Source of the DNA: Bacteroidales bacterium UBA4230
GTDB lineage: Bacteria; Bacteroidota; Bacteroidia; Bacteroidales; UBA932
Direction: 5' to 3'
Assembly (NCBI GenBank): GCA_002395605.1
Contig: DGXO01000060.1
Span: forward strand, 1-59,421
Length of the DNA: 59,421 bases
The position numbers were made by a program, and so were the translations under genes. Below are positions 31,847 to 40,875 of this stretch, in pieces. Position 1 is the first letter of the stretch, and the number at the start of each line of letters is the position of its first letter. The notes below the pieces were generated by a model that was not told where the DNA came from, ran no database searches, and saw only the letters and a list, made by a program, of their open reading frames with translations.

Positions 31847-32859
31847 CGCCCATTTTGCTTCTGCCTGGCCGTGAGGGCTTTCTGGAACTCGCGGGCATTC
31901 ACCATGTGCTGGGCGTATGAAGTGGCAAAACGGTGGGTGCCGTTGAATGAAGGATCTGCGCAAAAGAACAGGTAGCTGTGGGAATCCGGGTGCAGGACTG
32001 CCTCAAGGCAGCTCTTAGGAGGGCAGGATATGGGCCCCGGAGGCAGCCCGTAGTTCTTGTAGGTGTTGTAAGGGGAATCCACCTCCAGGTGGGATTTCAG
32101 CACGCGGTTAAGCTTGTAGTCAAAGCAAAAGGCAACCGTAGGGTCGGCCTGAAGTTTCATGCCGGTTTTAAGCCTGTTCAGATACACGGCAGCAATGGCG
32201 GGCTGCTCCGGCACATAGCGGGTTTCGCCGTTCACGATGGATGCTAGGGTGCAGGCTTCGGCAACCGAAAGGCCCTGCTTCCCGGCAGCGGCGCGGCGCT
32301 CCGGCGTCCACCAGGCATCGGCTTCCTTGAAAAGACGCTCCATTATTTCCCTCACGGATGCCGTCCAAAGCATCTCATATGTATCCGGGATAATCCTGGT
32401 GAAGAGCATTGAAGGCTTGAAGCCAAGGGAATCGGCCGAAGAAATGAAGGCCGAAACCTGAACGGAATCCGCGAGCATCTGGGCCCCCACTTTCTTTGCA
32501 AATGACCCTGGAGTACGGATGGCCGAAAGCGTGAGGTTCACGGGGGTCTGCCAGCCCTTGTGCAACATGCGCATCACGTACATGCTGGTGCAGGTGGAAT
32601 CTATGGTGTAGTGGCCTACCTTCAAAGACGGGGTGTCCTTGAAAGCACGTCTGAGGCTGGCTGCATTCTTTACGTTTCCGTGACTTATGATGGTGTCGCA
32701 GACAGATTCAGGGTCTGTCCAGGGATAAATGTAAATATCCTCCCTGCCACTGAAATTGGGAGCCTTGCGGTCATACCAGTAACGGTAGGCCCAAATACCG
32801 GCAACCAGGGCAACCACAGCAGCCAGGGCGATGGCTATTATGGTGATGGGCTTTTTCAT
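31843..32859 (-). CDS. mltG: Endolytic transglycosylase MltG
   Basis: MltG cleaves nascent peptidoglycan glycans near the inner membrane and limits chain length. From the ATG at 32859 (MKKPITIIAIALAAVVALVAG) it has 338 residues with one N-terminal membrane helix. It also has the YceG catalytic domain with ASIVNGETRYVPEQPAIAAVYLNRL (catalytic Glu) and ADPTVAF, PYNTYKNYGLPPGPI. The start is four bases after the stop of the glucosaminidase gene; an upstream in-frame ATG would overlap that gene by 29 bases and is less likely. It is the last gene of the rpsA-rnz-glucosaminidase-mltG run. Confidence 0.93.
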   Translation of the reverse strand: MKKPITIIAIALAAVVALVAGIWAYRYWYDRKAPNFSGREDIYIYPWTDPESVCDTIISHGNVKNAASLRRAFKDTPSLKVGHYTIDSTCTSMYVMRMLHKGWQTPVNLTLSAIRTPGSFAKKVGAQMLADSVQVSAFISSADSLGFKPSMLFTRIIPDTYEMLWTASVREIMERLFKEADAWWTPERRAAAGKQGLSVAEACTLASIVNGETRYVPEQPAIAAVYLNRLKTGMKLQADPTVAFCFDYKLNRVLKSHLEVDSPYNTYKNYGLPPGPISCPPKSCLEAVLHPDSHSYLFFCADPSFNGTHRFATSYAQHMVNAREFQKALTARQKQNGR

Positions 32860-32863
32860 AAAA

Positions 32864-33832
32864 CTAGCGGAGTTTGATCTCGTCTCCTTCAAGGAGTTCC
32901 ACGGGGAGAACCCAGCCGTTGAGCTTCAGGATGGCTTTTTCCTTTACGGCAAAACGCTGGCAAATTGCGTGGAAGTCTTCTCCGTCCTCGGAGACAATGT
33001 ACATCTCAAGGCCCTTAGGAGCCTGTTTTTTCTTGGCCTGAAGGTACACTATAGTTCCGGGAAGAAGGGGCTCATCTTTCTTTAGGTCATTGTAGCGGAG
33101 TATCTCCCATTTGAAAAGGTGATACTGCTTTGCAATGGAAGCGTAAGTTTCCCCTTCCATGGAGTACACAAACGGGACGTCGTTGAGAGAGTACAGAAGA
33201 CGCGAAAGCTGGAAGTGGAATTCCTCCGATGCCGGCACGGAAACGCCATTCCTGACTGCAGGGGCCGCAACCGGCTGCTCTATCTTGAGCGGAGACTCCG
33301 GAACCACGGTTTCCTCTGCGGTGGTGAGGATGTCAAAGCGGGAAAGATTAAGGTCCTCAATATACTTTATAAGCTTGCTGGCGTACTTGGGGTCCGTGGC
33401 GTAACCGGCCTTCTTAAGGCCAGTTGCCCAGCCCTTGTAGTCTGTGCGCTCGAGGTCGAAGAGGAACTTGTAGCGGTCTTTGTACCTCAGGAAATCAGAG
33501 TGGTCACGGAAGCTTTCCTCCACGGAGTTGTATACCCTGAAGCACTCTCCGCGGCGGTCGTCGTCCATGTACATGGTTTTTCCAGTCCATCCCTTGTGGC
33601 ATTTTATGCCGAAGTGGTTTTTACCGTTTACCGCAAGGGTGGAGAGGCCGGAACCGGACTCCAGGAGCCCCTGGGCAAGGGTGATACTGGCCGGAACGCC
33701 GGAGCGCAGCATTTCCTGCACGGCAATTTCATGGTATTTTTCAACATATTCCTCCTGGGCCTTTCCCATCCTTTGGGCAAAGGCCGAAATGCACAGCATA
33801 ATGGAGAGCAGTATAGCAAGACTTCTTTTCAT
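32864..33832 (-). CDS. Exported glucosaminidase with C-terminal LysM
   Basis: A 322-residue periplasmic wall hydrolase. A signal peptide (residues 1-19, SAFA cleavage) is followed by a FlgJ/LytD-type N-acetylglucosaminidase domain. It carries LAQGLLESGSGLSTLAVNGKNHFGIKC (catalytic Glu at about 58) and KYASKLIKYIEDLNL. The C-terminus (about 270-322) is a LysM-like peptidoglycan-binding repeat (YIVSEDGEDFHAICQRF), and a second weak LysM may lie around 225-265 (ETYASIAKQYHLFKWEILRYND). It is four bases upstream of mltG, another glycan-strand cutting enzyme. Confidence 0.9.
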   Translation of the reverse strand: MKRSLAILLSIMLCISAFAQRMGKAQEEYVEKYHEIAVQEMLRSGVPASITLAQGLLESGSGLSTLAVNGKNHFGIKCHKGWTGKTMYMDDDRRGECFRVYNSVEESFRDHSDFLRYKDRYKFLFDLERTDYKGWATGLKKAGYATDPKYASKLIKYIEDLNLSRFDILTTAEETVVPESPLKIEQPVAAPAVRNGVSVPASEEFHFQLSRLLYSLNDVPFVYSMEGETYASIAKQYHLFKWEILRYNDLKKDEPLLPGTIVYLQAKKKQAPKGLEMYIVSEDGEDFHAICQRFAVKEKAILKLNGWVLPVELLEGDEIKLR

Positions 33833-33855
33833 CTTGCTAAGTTAAGAAGAAATTT

Positions 33856-34764
33856 TCAGATTTCGTAGCTCTCGCCGTCGGAAGTAGCGTAAGTTTCAGG
33901 GAAAATGGTTCGGCATTCGGCCTCATAAGCCTTTACATTGGAGTTTCTGGAGGAATAATGGCCGATAAGAAGTTTCTGCGCACCCGCCTCAAGTGCCACC
34001 TGCGCCGCCTGCAAAGTGGTGGTATGGTGCCTCTGCGCGCCTTGGTCGGCATACTCCTCAAGATAGGTTGCCTCATGATAGATAACCGTGGTTCCCTTAA
34101 GCCACAGGGCTTCCTCCGGGAACGGGGCGGTATCTGAGACGTATGCGTAACTGCGGGGCACAAACGGCTTATAGGCGGCATCGGCCAAAGAAATCACCGT
34201 TCCGTCCTCCCTCACTACATCCTCTCCGCGCTTCAGGGAGCCGATTTCGGTAAGCGTGAGCCCGTACTCCCCTATGGCGTCTTTGCGCACATTGAAGGGC
34301 GGCTCCTTTTCCATGACGCGGAAGCCGAAAGTCTCAATTGCATGGTTGAGCGGAAAAGCCTCCACCTTTATTGACTTTGTTTCCAGCACGGTCTCCGGCT
34401 CCTTCATCTTGAGCGGCGTAAAACGGATCTCGTACCCAATTCCATCCCCATAATAACTAAGGAAGAACTTGAGGATGGGGCCGAAGTTTACCGGAGCGAA
34501 AATATTGAGCGGCATTTGACGGCCTTTCATGCCAAGGGTGGACAGCAGGCCGAAAATGCCGAAAACGTGGTCACCGTGAATATGTGAGATGAAGACGGTG
34601 TCCAGCTTCATCATGGGAATGCGGTAGCGGGCCATGGCATACTGCGTGCCTTCACCGCAGTCCAAAAGAAACAAGCGCCCGTGCACACTGAGTGCCTGGG
34701 CGCTTTGGTTCCGGTCTCCTGCGGGCATGGCAGAAGCCGTGCCCAGCAGGGTAACCTTAAACAT
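33856..34764 (-). CDS. rnz: Ribonuclease Z
   Basis: RNase Z removes 3' trailers from tRNA precursors. From ATG 34764 (MFKVTLLGTASAMPAGDRNQ) it has 302 residues, the short form. Zinc motifs are HIHGDHVFGIFG (about 62-73), LNHAIETFGFR (His near 140), SDTAPF (about 211) and HYSSRN near 270. Upstream codons in the open frame would overlap rpsA and are not used. The gene starts 13 bases after rpsA. Confidence 0.94.
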   Translation of the reverse strand: MFKVTLLGTASAMPAGDRNQSAQALSVHGRLFLLDCGEGTQYAMARYRIPMMKLDTVFISHIHGDHVFGIFGLLSTLGMKGRQMPLNIFAPVNFGPILKFFLSYYGDGIGYEIRFTPLKMKEPETVLETKSIKVEAFPLNHAIETFGFRVMEKEPPFNVRKDAIGEYGLTLTEIGSLKRGEDVVREDGTVISLADAAYKPFVPRSYAYVSDTAPFPEEALWLKGTTVIYHEATYLEEYADQGAQRHHTTTLQAAQVALEAGAQKLLIGHYSSRNSNVKAYEAECRTIFPETYATSDGESYEI

Positions 34765-34777
34765 ATTGGAAGAGGGA

Positions 34778-36562
34778 TTACTCACCCTTTTCCATCTTGT
34801 CCTTGAGGGCTGCAAGAGCGGAGATGTCACCGAGGGTGGTCTTCTCCACGTTGCTCTGGACCTTCTTGATGGCCTTCTTTGCAGTTTCGGCCTCTGCGTT
34901 CTCCTTGGCTGCCTTTGCCTCCTGGTAAGTGCGGACGTGGGAAACGCGGACGGTGCGGGTGCTGCGGCGGAGGTCGACGATCTTCACGGGCAGAGTCTCG
35001 CCTGCGAGGGCCTGCTTGCCGTCTTCCTTGACGAGCTCACGGTTGAAAGCGGTAACCTCGGTGCCGTCTGCAAGGGTGAGGGTGGTGTTCTTGTCGCCAA
35101 CGGTTGCAACGGTAGCGTCAACAACGGTTCCAACGGGATATTTGGCCTCGAGTTCGTCCCAAGGGTTGGGAGTGAGCTGCTTGTGACCAAGGGAAAGCTT
35201 GTGGCTGTTTTCGTCGAAGTCAAGGATGACAACGTCAATGACGTCACCGGCCTGTACCATCTCTGCGGGATGCTTGATCTTGTTCCAGCTGAGGTCACTG
35301 ATGTGGATGAGACCTTCTACGCCGTCCTCAAGCTCTGCGAATACGCCGAAGTTGGTGATGTTGCGTACGGTAGCCTTGTGCTGGGAACCGACGGGATATT
35401 TCTCGCGGATGCTCTCCCAAGGGTTGGTGGTGAGCTGCTTGATGCCAAGGGACATCTTGCGGGCCTCACGGTCAAGGGTGAGGATCTGGGCCTCAACTTC
35501 GTCGCCTACCTTAAGGAATTCCTGAGCGCTGTGGAGACGGGGGCTCCAGCTCATTTCGCTCACGTGTACAAGACCTTCGACACCGGGTTCGATCTCGACG
35601 AATGCGCCGTAATCGGCCACTGCAACAACCTTACCCTTAACGGTGTCACCAACCTTGAGGTCTGCGGAAAGGGCATCCCAAGGATGTGCGCTGAGCTGCT
35701 TGAGACCAAGGGCGATGCGCTTCTGCTGCTCGTTGAAGTCAAGGACAACGACGTTGATCTTCTGGTCAAGGGCAACGACTTCTTCCGGATGGGAGATGCG
35801 GCCCCAGCTGAGGTCTGTGATGTGGATGAGACCGTCCACGCCACCGAGGTCTACGAATACGCCGTAGTTGGTGATGTTCTTCACCACGCCCTCGAGAACC
35901 TGACCCTTCTCCAGCTTGGAGATGAGCTCTGAGCGCTTCTGCTCCTGTTCGGCCTCAAGGAGAGCCTTGTGGGAAACGACAACGTTCTTGAACTCCTGAT
36001 TGATCTTGACAATCTTGAAGTCCATGGTGGTGTCTACGAATACGTCGTAGTCGCGGATGGGCTTGATGTCGATCTGGGAACCGGGGAGGAAAGCCTCAAT
36101 TCCGAAGACGTCTACAATCATGCCGCCCTTAGTGCGGGTTTTCACATAACCCTTGACGATCTCACCGCTTTCATATGCGGCATTGACCATATCCCAGGAT
36201 TTGAGCTGACGGGCTTTCTTGTGGGAGATGATGAGCTGACCCTTGCGGTCTTCGGCGTTCTCTACAAGAACTTCCACCTTGTCACCAACCTTGAGGTCGG
36301 GGTTGTAGCGGAATTCGGGGGCGGAGATGACACCTTCGGACTTGGCGCCGATGTTCACGACCACCTCACGCTTGTTGATGGATGTGACGACACCCTCAAC
36401 AACCTCATTCTCAGTGACTTTGTTGAGAGTCTGCTCATACTGGGCCATTGCTTCCTTCTTGGATTCGCCGGTCTCAGCACCGTCATTCTCAAAGGCTTCC
36501 CAGTCAAACTCCTCAGGAGCTACGGAAGCGTTGAGCATGGCCTTCTTAATTTCTTCTGACAT
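34778..36562 (-). CDS. rpsA: 30S ribosomal protein S1
   Basis: S1 binds mRNA and aids initiation on the 30S subunit. The 594-residue protein has an acidic N-terminal segment and six S1 RNA-binding repeats (starting near residues 55, 138, 222, 307, 394 and a degenerate sixth near 475). Each has the G-x-V-x(8)-G-x-F-V-x-L core, such as GVVKNITNYGVFVDLGGVDGLIHITDLSW. The C-terminus is a charged helix. Regular codon choice fits a highly expressed gene. It heads an operon with rnz, a glucosaminidase and mltG. Confidence 0.96.
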   Translation of the reverse strand: MSEEIKKAMLNASVAPEEFDWEAFENDGAETGESKKEAMAQYEQTLNKVTENEVVEGVVTSINKREVVVNIGAKSEGVISAPEFRYNPDLKVGDKVEVLVENAEDRKGQLIISHKKARQLKSWDMVNAAYESGEIVKGYVKTRTKGGMIVDVFGIEAFLPGSQIDIKPIRDYDVFVDTTMDFKIVKINQEFKNVVVSHKALLEAEQEQKRSELISKLEKGQVLEGVVKNITNYGVFVDLGGVDGLIHITDLSWGRISHPEEVVALDQKINVVVLDFNEQQKRIALGLKQLSAHPWDALSADLKVGDTVKGKVVAVADYGAFVEIEPGVEGLVHVSEMSWSPRLHSAQEFLKVGDEVEAQILTLDREARKMSLGIKQLTTNPWESIREKYPVGSQHKATVRNITNFGVFAELEDGVEGLIHISDLSWNKIKHPAEMVQAGDVIDVVILDFDENSHKLSLGHKQLTPNPWDELEAKYPVGTVVDATVATVGDKNTTLTLADGTEVTAFNRELVKEDGKQALAGETLPVKIVDLRRSTRTVRVSHVRTYQEAKAAKENAEAETAKKAIKKVQSNVEKTTLGDISALAALKDKMEKGE

Positions 36563-36599
36563 AATACTTTTTTAGAAAAAACTAGTAGTTAAACATTAT

Positions 36600-36636
36600 T
36601 TCTTGAGCTGTTTTCCCGCACGTATGCGAAAAAAAG
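36600..36636 (-). promoter_or_regulatory. Leader hairpin in the rpsA 5' UTR
   Basis: Just downstream of the rpsA transcription start, the minus strand has CCCGC, a loop beginning with seven T, and GCGGG: a short hairpin at the very 5' end of the mRNA. It could stabilise the message or mediate S1 autoregulation. No further structure was resolved. Confidence 0.35.
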
Positions 36637-36640
36637 CGGG

Positions 36641-36671
36641 CAAATATAAGGATTTTTATTTGATTCTCAAA
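36641..36671 (-). promoter_or_regulatory. Consensus promoter of rpsA
   Basis: The minus strand reads TTTG, 19-bp spacer, TATATTTG: a perfect Bacteroidota promoter. The leader is about 70-75 nt. Confidence 0.9.
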
Positions 36672-36688
36672 AATATTTTGTACTTTTG
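36659..36688 (+). promoter_or_regulatory. Promoter of corA (overlapping the rpsA promoter)
   Basis: TTTG (36659-36662), 18-bp spacer, TACTTTTG (36681-36688). It overlaps the divergent rpsA promoter. The resulting corA leader is about 85 nt; I recognise no magnesium riboswitch in it. Confidence 0.7.
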
Positions 36689-36777
36689 CACGCCGTACTT
36701 TTCCGTAATGTCGGCTGGTTCATAAACGTTAATCCATCCGGTTTGACTGGCCCGGAGCTAAAACAGAAGAAAGGGAT

Positions 36778-37743
36778 ATGCTGAGTATCTTCTACAAAGA
36801 AAACGGAAAAATTCTCCTCTCCCAGTCGGAGAACGATTTCCAGAACATAAAGCTTGAAGACGTAGTATGGATGGACCTCGTCCAGCCTACAGGCGCAGAA
36901 AAACGTGCCGTGGAAGCCTTCCTTGGCACAGAGATTCAGTCCCGTGCGCAGGCAGAGGAAATCGAGTCATCGTCCCGCTACTTCGAGACCGACGACGCCA
37001 TCTTCGCAAACACCAACTTCCTCACCCCCGGCCCTGAAGAGTACGGAGAGCAAGCGGTATCGTTCACAATAGTGGACGACACCCTCACCACGCTCCGCGA
37101 GGTTCCGCTCCGCTCTTTCACGGAGCTTCAAAGGAGGATGCAGGTGAATCCCAAGCAGTATCCTTCAGGCTTCAGCGTCTTTGCCAGTATCCTGGATCAA
37201 CGTGTAGACCTTGACGCAGACATGATCGAGCTCCTTTCAAAGGAAATCTCCCAGTACGCAAAACAGATCAACGACCAGGAGGACATAGACCAGGAGCTCC
37301 TCATAGACATTTCCCAGATGCAGGAGAACACCATGGTGGTGCGTGAGAACGTTGTGGACAAGCAGCGCCTCATCAGTAACCTCATGCGCTCCACAAAGGT
37401 GCCCCGCAGTCTGGAAAACCGCCTCAACGTACTCCTGCAGGATATCTCCTCACTCCTTAGCCACACCAACTTCTGCTTCGAGCGTCTGGAGTACCTCCAG
37501 GACACCGTGGTTGGTCTTATCAACCTTGAGCAGAACAAGATCATGAAAATCCTGGCGGTTGTGAGCGTCTTCCTCATGCCTCCCACCCTCATCGCGGGCT
37601 TCTACGGCATGAACGTAAGGCTCCCCATGATCAATGCCAGTGACCCCAACGCCAATTTCTGGAACTGGATAATCATCCTGGGTCTCATGATAATAAGCTG
37701 CCTGGTGGTGTGGGTCCTGTTCAGGCGTAAAAAGCTTTTGTAG
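36778..37743 (+). CDS. corA: CorA-family divalent metal transporter
   Basis: CorA forms a pentameric inner-membrane channel for Mg2+ (or Co2+/Ni2+). The 321-residue protein has the long cytoplasmic N-terminal funnel domain. Two C-terminal helices follow: TM1 (KILAVVSVFLMPPTLIAGFYGMNV) ending in the diagnostic YGMN motif, and TM2 (WIIILGLMIISCLVVWVLFRRK). Its stop is three bases from the stop of the convergent barrel protein gene. Confidence 0.94.
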   Translation: MLSIFYKENGKILLSQSENDFQNIKLEDVVWMDLVQPTGAEKRAVEAFLGTEIQSRAQAEEIESSSRYFETDDAIFANTNFLTPGPEEYGEQAVSFTIVDDTLTTLREVPLRSFTELQRRMQVNPKQYPSGFSVFASILDQRVDLDADMIELLSKEISQYAKQINDQEDIDQELLIDISQMQENTMVVRENVVDKQRLISNLMRSTKVPRSLENRLNVLLQDISSLLSHTNFCFERLEYLQDTVVGLINLEQNKIMKILAVVSVFLMPPTLIAGFYGMNVRLPMINASDPNANFWNWIIILGLMIISCLVVWVLFRRKKLL

Positions 37744-37746
37744 GCC

Positions 37747-38469
37747 TTAGAACGCAAAACCCGCCGAAGCACCCGCCTCAAGGGTTTTACGGTAGGGATT
37801 CAACACCACAAAAGCCCTTAGGGGAATTGAAAAGCTCCCGACTTCAAGGGATTTGTCGTAGCTCAGCTCCAGATGGATGGGCATAATGTCCTTGGTATAA
37901 CCCGTATAAGCCCCCTTGAACACACTTAGTCCAAGGTTTAGGCCGATTGTGCCGTATTCCTTGAAGCTGTGGTAGGTTGCAAGTTCCAGGTAGGAAGAGA
38001 AGGACGGGGCGCCGGGATTGCCGTCCCTGTCTGGTATCCAGTCTCCCCAGAAGAAAGTGAACCACTTGACATTGAGGGGAAAGGAAGGGCAAGAATAGGT
38101 GAACGCAACCTCGTCTATGTGATTGGTTTTCCCCTTTTTCCAGCTGAAGAAATTTTCCTCGGAAAGATAACTGGAATAACGCGCATAGTAGTCGGCCACA
38201 TGAATTGAAAACGGGCCAAAGGTATAGTAGAGGTCCCAGTCAATCTCCTTATAGGTTCCGTCAAGCGACAGGAAGGAGTACTGCTCCAGCGCAAGGTTCC
38301 CCACGTGCAGCACGACGTCCGGTTTGAAGTGAAGCCCGCAAACCTTGTCTCCGCGCCATAGATAGGCCGAAGACATTGTAAGCGAGCCGCTTACGTAAAC
38401 CGGCGGTTTTTCGGCCAGGGAGGGCAACGAGACCGCCAGAAGAATGAGAGCCGCTACGATTCTTTTCAT
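37747..38469 (-). CDS. Outer-membrane beta-barrel-like protein
   Basis: This 240-residue protein has a signal peptide (residues 1-19, SLA cleavage) and a body of alternating amphipathic strands rich in aromatic residues, ending in Phe (SAGFAF). That pattern is typical of an outer-membrane barrel inserted by Bam. The SAYLWRGDKV sequence near the N-terminus resembles the TorF-like putative porin family. No function is known. Its ATG overlaps the queC stop (ATGA). Confidence 0.8.
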   Translation of the reverse strand: MKRIVAALILLAVSLPSLAEKPPVYVSGSLTMSSAYLWRGDKVCGLHFKPDVVLHVGNLALEQYSFLSLDGTYKEIDWDLYYTFGPFSIHVADYYARYSSYLSEENFFSWKKGKTNHIDEVAFTYSCPSFPLNVKWFTFFWGDWIPDRDGNPGAPSFSSYLELATYHSFKEYGTIGLNLGLSVFKGAYTGYTKDIMPIHLELSYDKSLEVGSFSIPLRAFVVLNPYRKTLEAGASAGFAF

Positions 38470-39107
38470 TTCTCGTATTCCGTAGGGTCAAAACCTTCCA
38501 GGGCTTCCTTTCTCTCCACGCAGGTGCCGCACTTGCCACAGTGCTTCTCCCCGCCCTTGTAGCAGGAATAGGTAAGTGAATAGTCTATGCCAAGCTCACG
38601 GCCCCTGAGCGCAATATCGCGCTTAGTGATATTGCAGTAAGGGGAAATCACCTTCACGCCGTTGTATGTACCGGCATTCACCGCGGCGGCCATGGCGTCT
38701 ATGAATTCCGGACGGCAGTCCGGGTAAATGGCGTGGTCTCCGCCGTGGTTTGCCAGCATAACGGCATCAAGGCCGTAACTTTCGGCAAGGCCTGCGGCTA
38801 TGGCCAGCATGATTCCGTTGCGGAACGGGACCACGGTGCTCTTCATGTTATCATCGGCGTAAGAACCTTCAGGGATATCGGCCCCGCCCTCAAGGAGGCT
38901 GCTCCTGAAGTATTTACCCATGAACTCCAGCGGAATCACAAGGTGCTTCACCCCAAGCCTCCGGCAGTTTTCCGCGGCAAAGGCAAGTTCCCGGGCATTG
39001 TGCTTGGAGCCGTAGTCGAAGGACACGGCAAGGGCTATGGAGTCTTTATACTCGTAGAGAAGGGTGGTGCTGTCAAGCCCGCCGGAATATACTAAAACCG
39101 CCCTCAT
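38466..39107 (-). CDS. queC: 7-cyano-7-deazaguanine synthase QueC
   Basis: QueC converts carboxydeazaguanine to preQ0 using ATP and ammonia, the last common step before queuosine-specific reduction. The 213-residue protein has the PP-loop YSGGLDSTTLLY (residues 7-18), the ANHGGDHAIYPDCRPEF region (about 126-142) and a C-terminal four-cysteine zinc site (CYKGGEKHCGKCGTC). It overlaps both neighbours by four bases. queD and queE lie 4.4 kb and 7.3 kb away in other units. Confidence 0.95.
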   Translation of the reverse strand: MRAVLVYSGGLDSTTLLYEYKDSIALAVSFDYGSKHNARELAFAAENCRRLGVKHLVIPLEFMGKYFRSSLLEGGADIPEGSYADDNMKSTVVPFRNGIMLAIAAGLAESYGLDAVMLANHGGDHAIYPDCRPEFIDAMAAAVNAGTYNGVKVISPYCNITKRDIALRGRELGIDYSLTYSCYKGGEKHCGKCGTCVERKEALEGFDPTEYEK

Positions 39108-40264
39108 AGACTCTCCAGAATGTTTTCAACCGCCGTCTTTGCGCTTTGGACGGCTTCAACCACGGTTGCGGGGCCGCTCATGAAGTCTCCGGCCAGGAAC
39201 ACGTTGCGGTATTTCTGGGCCGCCACGGTGAGAACGGGATCCGGTTTCTCACTGATGGCGGTAAGGAGGGTGTCGCACTCTACAAAATGCTCCGTTCCCT
39301 TCAGGATTTTGGTAACCACGCGGCCGCCGTCTTCGGGGACCACGTTCTTGGTGTCGCAGAACACAACGCCGCCTTCCTTCACCTCAACAGGGGCCTGGAA
39401 CACCTTGAACTGCACGCCGTCTTCCTTGGCAGCCTTCACCTCCAGAGGATTCGCGGGCATGTTTTCAAAGGTTTTGCGGTAGTACACCCAGGTTTCGGCC
39501 CCCATGCGAACGGCAGTGCGGCAGGCGTCCATGGCCACGTTGCCGCCGCCTATCACAATGACCTTCCGGCCAAGCTTGAAGGCCGAAGGATTCTTAAGGA
39601 ACGGAAGTGCCTGCAGCGCCCTTTCCTCACCGGGAATGCCAAGCTGGGCAGGGCGTTCGGCACCTGCCGCCACAAGGACGGCGTCATATTCGGCCGAAAG
39701 CTCCTCAAGGGATACGTCCTTCCCTACTTCCACGCCTTCGCGGAACTCTATGCCGGCGTCAAGGAGCATCTTCTCATAGGCGTCGCAGAACTTCTTGTCC
39801 AGCCTGAAAGACGGGATTCCGTAACGCAGCACGCCGCCCATGCGGGGATTTGCGTCAAAGATGGTGACCTCCGCACCGCTCTGGTACAGCCACACGGCGG
39901 CTGCAATGCCGGCGGGGCCCGCCCCAACTATTGCAACGCGGTCGTAGGAATGTTCCAGCGAATGACGCTCCAGGGAATGGCCGAAAAGGTAGGCGGAGGA
40001 AATCTCGTGCTCAATCTCGTACCAGCGCACCGGGGCGTTTTTGGCATTTAGCACACAGTGGCCATAGCAGAACTGTTTCCAGTCGCAGACCAGCGAAGTG
40101 ACGGCGCTCAGGGGGTTGTTCCTGAAAAGGATGGCCCCGGCCTCATGGAGGCGTCCTTCACGGTAAAGACGCATGCATTCCGGGATGGGGGTATGCACGG
40201 GGCAGCCTTCAATGGCGCATTTTGGCTTTTTGCAAAGAAGGCAGCGTGAAGCTTCTGTATTCAT
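39104..40264 (-). CDS. GltD-like NAD(P)/FAD-dependent oxidoreductase
   Basis: A 386-residue electron-transfer flavoprotein similar to the glutamate synthase small subunit and the dihydropyrimidine dehydrogenase N-terminal part. Cysteines for 4Fe-4S clusters are in RCLLCKKPKCAIEGCPV (residues 7-23) and VCDWKQFCYGHCV (about 59-71). FAD is bound by AIVGAGPAGIAAA (about 110) and NAD(P) by VIVIGGGNVAMDA (about 238). It is shorter than typical GltD and no large subunit gltB is adjacent, so the partner and substrate are unknown. It lies between recR and queC, overlapping both by four bases. Confidence 0.85.
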   Translation of the reverse strand: MNTEASRCLLCKKPKCAIEGCPVHTPIPECMRLYREGRLHEAGAILFRNNPLSAVTSLVCDWKQFCYGHCVLNAKNAPVRWYEIEHEISSAYLFGHSLERHSLEHSYDRVAIVGAGPAGIAAAVWLYQSGAEVTIFDANPRMGGVLRYGIPSFRLDKKFCDAYEKMLLDAGIEFREGVEVGKDVSLEELSAEYDAVLVAAGAERPAQLGIPGEERALQALPFLKNPSAFKLGRKVIVIGGGNVAMDACRTAVRMGAETWVYYRKTFENMPANPLEVKAAKEDGVQFKVFQAPVEVKEGGVVFCDTKNVVPEDGGRVVTKILKGTEHFVECDTLLTAISEKPDPVLTVAAQKYRNVFLAGDFMSGPATVVEAVQSAKTAVENILESL

Positions 40265-40872
40265 GGTTTAAAAGTTTGTCTGTTAACTATGGAGCGGCCA
40301 AGGGTGAGGGTGTCGGCGTACTCAAGGTCGTCTCCGAACCCAAGTCCCCGGGCAAGGGATGTTACCTTGACCCCGGTACTCTCTATCTGCCGATAGATGT
40401 AAAACGCCGTAGTCTCCCCTTCCACGTCTCCGGGAAGGGCAAGGATTATTTCTTCGGCCTCTCCGGCCCTTTCCACAAGTTCACGGATGGTGAGGTCTGA
40501 GGGGCCCACTCCCTGGATGGGAGAAATTATGCCGCCAAGCACGTGGTACACGCCGTGGTACTGGCCGGTTGCCTCTATGCTCATGACGTCCCGCACGCTT
40601 TCCACTACGCAAATGATGCTGTGGTCACGCTTAGTGTCCGAGCATATGGAGCAGACATCGTCGTCCGATATCATCTTGCAGTACCGACAGTATTTTACGT
40701 CGTCGCGGAGGTGATTGATGGCATCCGTAAAATGGTGGACATTGGCCTCTGGCTGTGAAAGAAGGTGCAGCGCAAGCCTGAGCGCACTGCGTCGGCCTAC
40801 ACCGGGCAGTGAGCTTATGGCTTCCACGGCCTCCGTGAGAAGGGCCGAAGGGTATGTCTCCTTGTAAGGCAC
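40261..40872 (-). CDS. recR: Recombination protein RecR
   Basis: RecR forms a DNA clamp with RecO in the RecFOR gap-repair pathway. The 203-residue protein has the helix-hairpin-helix (LPGVGRRSALRLALHLL, about 21-37), the C4 zinc finger (CRYCKMISDDDVCSICSD) and a TOPRIM domain with VVESVRDVMSIE. The length is standard. It is preceded by the FKBP gene by three bases. Confidence 0.95.
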   Translation of the reverse strand: MPYKETYPSALLTEAVEAISSLPGVGRRSALRLALHLLSQPEANVHHFTDAINHLRDDVKYCRYCKMISDDDVCSICSDTKRDHSIICVVESVRDVMSIEATGQYHGVYHVLGGIISPIQGVGPSDLTIRELVERAGEAEEIILALPGDVEGETTAFYIYRQIESTGVKVTSLARGLGFGDDLEYADTLTLGRSIVNRQTFKP

Positions 40873-40875
40873 TTC

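Noticed and set aside
34634..35932. A 432-codon plus-strand frame opposite rpsA
   Set aside because: It mirrors the repeated S1 domains on the other strand and has no family signature. rpsA is certain.
36689..36777. Magnesium riboswitch in the corA leader
   Set aside because: I could not recognise the M-box or mgtA-type structures; only an unremarkable 85-nt leader is visible.
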